Positions 12,383 to 13,919 of a stretch of DNA of 13,919 nt are shown here, one piece after another. The notes beneath the pieces were generated by a model, which ran no database searches, had not been told where the DNA came from, and saw nothing but the letters and a program-made list of their open reading frames with translations. Positions within the stretch are counted from its first letter, which is position 1, and the number at the start of each line of letters is the position of its first letter. The translations under genes were made by a program, and so were the position numbers. The DNA comes from JAJPJQ01 sp036522615 (lineage in GTDB: Bacteria > Desulfobacterota > Binatia > UBA9968). The stretch spans positions 1 to 13,919 of the forward strand of contig DATDFN010000371.1 of assembly GCA_036522615.1 (NCBI GenBank), written 5' to 3'.

Positions 12383-13919
12383 TTAGCGCGGCTTGTCCCC
12401 GCCGCTCGGCAAGCGTTCCAGCGCCTCTCGGGCTGAAGCGAGCTCTGGCTGGATCTTCAAGGCCTCGCGAAACTCGCGCGCGGCGGCGTCGCGCTCGCCG
12501 CGCGCCGCCAGGTACCGCCCGAGATAAAAATGCGCTTCGGCGTCGCGCGGGCTTAGCTTGACGACGCGGCGCAGACGTTCGATCGCCACATCGACATCTC
12601 CCTGCTCGCCCAGCAAAACCGCGAGGCTGAATTCCGCCGGCACGTACCGGGAATCGATCTTCAGCGCCTGACGGTACTGCTCGGCGGCCTCCGACGGCCG
12701 GCCGGCCGTATCGAGCGCGCTGCCCAGATTGGTTCGCGCCTCGATGTACTTGGGATAGAGCTCTACGGCGCGGCGGTATTCGGCAATGGCGCCCTCCAGA
12801 TCGCCGCTTTTCCACAGGACATTCGCCAGATTGAAGTGCGCTGGCGCGTAGCGCGGATCGACTTCGATGGCGCGGCGGAATTCGCGCACCGCCGCTTGAG
12901 CGTCGCCTTTCGCGTCGAGCGCGCTGCCGAGATTCGTCTGCGCTTCAATGCTTTTCGAGTCGAGCTCGAGGACCGCGCGATACTGCGCGATCGCCGCGTC
13001 GGTTTTTCCGAGCTTGAAGAACGCGTTCGCGAGGCGATAGTGCGCCTCGGCGTGTTTGGGATGGGCACGGAGAAATATTTCGTATTCCGTGGCCGCGTCT
13101 TGAAAGCGGCCGAGCTCGAAGTAGGCGTTGCCGATTTCGTAGACCATCGGCGAGTAGTCCGCGTTGCCTTCGATCGCCTGGCGGTATTCCGCGATCGCTT
13201 CGGCGAATCGTTTTTGCTTCATGAATAACTTGCCTCTGGCGTAATGCGCCGTCGGCAGCTTCGGATTGATCGCGAGCGCCCGGTCGATCGCCTGCGAAGC
13301 TTCGTCGAGCCGGTTTTGCAGCGATAACGTCTGGCCCAGGTTCGCGTAACCCATGGCAAACTTTGGCTCAAGGCCGATCGCCTTGCGATATGCGGCCGCG
13401 GCATCGCCGAGCAGGCCGCGCTCGGCCATGATGTTTCCCAGGTTGTTGTAGGCGCGCCAATAGGACGGGTCCGCCTCGATAGCGCGCGCATAGGCATCGA
13501 TCGCTTCGTCGGATTGTCCTTTTCCCGCTAGATACAACCCCAGATTATAATGGGCCGGCGCGAATTTCGGACTGTAATACGCCGCCAGGCGGTACTCTTC
13601 GATCGCTTCGTCCGTCCGGCCCAGGCCGGCGAGCACGTAGGCATAATTGTAATGGAACATGCCCGAACGCGGGTTGATGCGGATCGCTTCGCGGTAATGC
13701 TCGATCGCGGCGTTCACTTCGCCGCGCTTGCTCAAAATATTCCCGAAGTCGTTGTGCGCGACGCTCGTGCGCGGCTCAACGGAGAGAATGTAGGTCCACA
13801 GCGTCTCGCTGTCGCGCCAGACGCCGACCTGCTGCCGAGTTACGATAATCAACAAAACCGCGACCGCCGCGGCGGCGGCGACCACGACCGGCGCGCCCGC
13901 GCGCCGGCGCCACAAATGC
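12383..13919 (-). CDS. TMTC-like/TPR protein, N-terminal membrane domain outside window
   Basis: Open to the right edge in frame (codon CAT at 13918-13916, then TTG), so the TTG at 13915 is not a real start; about 511 residues are visible. The first 50 read as the end of a membrane domain: LWRRR, a hydrophobic segment, and TRQQVGVWRDSETLWTYIL. This lines up closely with TRRQIGVWRDSATLYAYVL of the last gene of the operon (412-430), so the missing part is very probably a TMTC-like GT-C domain. Residues 52-493 (from the TTG) are thirteen uninterrupted 34-residue TPRs, followed by a short charged tail. Inferred role: glycosyltransferase with a long acceptor-binding or scaffolding solenoid. First visible gene of the operon; the next gene starts at the base after its stop. 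Confidence 0.82.
   Translation of the reverse strand, partial: HLWRRRAGAPVVVAAAAAVAVLLIIVTRQQVGVWRDSETLWTYILSVEPRTSVAHNDFGNILSKRGEVNAAIEHYREAIRINPRSGMFHYNYAYVLAGLGRTDEAIEEYRLAAYYSPKFAPAHYNLGLYLAGKGQSDEAIDAYARAIEADPSYWRAYNNLGNIMAERGLLGDAAAAYRKAIGLEPKFAMGYANLGQTLSLQNRLDEASQAIDRALAINPKLPTAHYARGKLFMKQKRFAEAIAEYRQAIEGNADYSPMVYEIGNAYFELGRFQDAATEYEIFLRAHPKHAEAHYRLANAFFKLGKTDAAIAQYRAVLELDSKSIEAQTNLGSALDAKGDAQAAVREFRRAIEVDPRYAPAHFNLANVLWKSGDLEGAIAEYRRAVELYPKYIEARTNLGSALDTAGRPSEAAEQYRQALKIDSRYVPAEFSLAVLLGEQGDVDVAIERLRRVVKLSPRDAEAHFYLGRYLAARGERDAAAREFREALKIQPELASAREALERLPSGGDKPR
12437..13762 (-). repeat. Thirteen tandem TPR-coding units of 102 bp
   Basis: 1326 bases, equal to exactly 13 units of 102 bp, with conserved NLG, A-Y-RA and DP positions in each unit. 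The unbroken periodicity points to growth by unit duplication. Confidence 0.88.

Noticed and set aside
12437..13762. Regularly spaced repeats as a CRISPR array
   Set aside because: The 102-bp period is divergent, fully coding and matches 34-residue TPRs; there are no constant repeats with unique spacers.

Overview
The window is GC-rich bacterial DNA packed with genes, with many GTG starts and short overlaps between neighbours. It reads as a chromosomal stretch from an uncultivated, anaerobe-like lineage such as Desulfobacterota, Binatota, NC10 or Rokubacteria. That placement is inference from the gene mix (a selenoprotein, TMTC-like glycosyltransferases with TPRs, a stand-alone NAD synthetase pair). 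I see no rRNA, tRNA, CRISPR array, insertion sequence or phage gene, and no gene-free gap above about 120 bases.

Layout. (1) 1-1741, minus strand: a glutamine-amidase-like nitrilase followed by an NH3-dependent NAD+ synthetase that runs off the left edge. The two overlap at TGATG and look like the two halves of a glutamine-dependent NAD+ synthetase. (2) 1859-2080, plus strand: a 73-codon glutaredoxin-like gene that ordinary ORF calling misses because it has two in-frame TGA codons. Codon 12 lies in a U-P-Y-T active site, and codon 71 gives a C-terminal U-S-V-stop. Each TGA is followed by a hairpin whose loop begins exactly 18 nt later. I read it as a two-selenocysteine selenoprotein, and it is the most interesting item here. 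A strong terminator follows. (3) 2170-3399, minus: a membrane-anchored calcineurin-like phosphoesterase with an internal Tat-like motif. (4) 3449-5271, plus: an AmgK-like sugar kinase and a MurU-like nucleotidyltransferase overlapping at GTGA. Kinase and phosphoesterase diverge from a 49-bp region holding a perfect palindrome. (5) 5268-5963, minus: a ZIP metal transporter, convergent with the nucleotidyltransferase and sharing 4 bases of stop codons. (6) 6051-7427, minus: a long class II fructose-bisphosphate-type aldolase with a strong ribosome binding site. (7) 7538-13919, minus: a four-gene operon, in transcription order a TMTC-like/TPR protein (cut by the right edge), a GT39-like GT-C glycosyltransferase, a one-TM TPR protein and a second TMTC-like GT-C/TPR fusion. 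All junctions abut or overlap.

How the genes fit together. Operon 7 looks like a lipid-carrier-dependent glycosylation module acting outside the inner membrane, with TPR arrays as scaffolds or acceptor-binding parts. The AmgK/MurU pair would supply an activated amino-sugar nucleotide, most simply for cell-wall sugar recycling. The NAD pair and the aldolase are housekeeping metabolism. The selenoprotein is a small redox enzyme and implies that selA, selB, selC and selD exist elsewhere in the genome; none is visible here.
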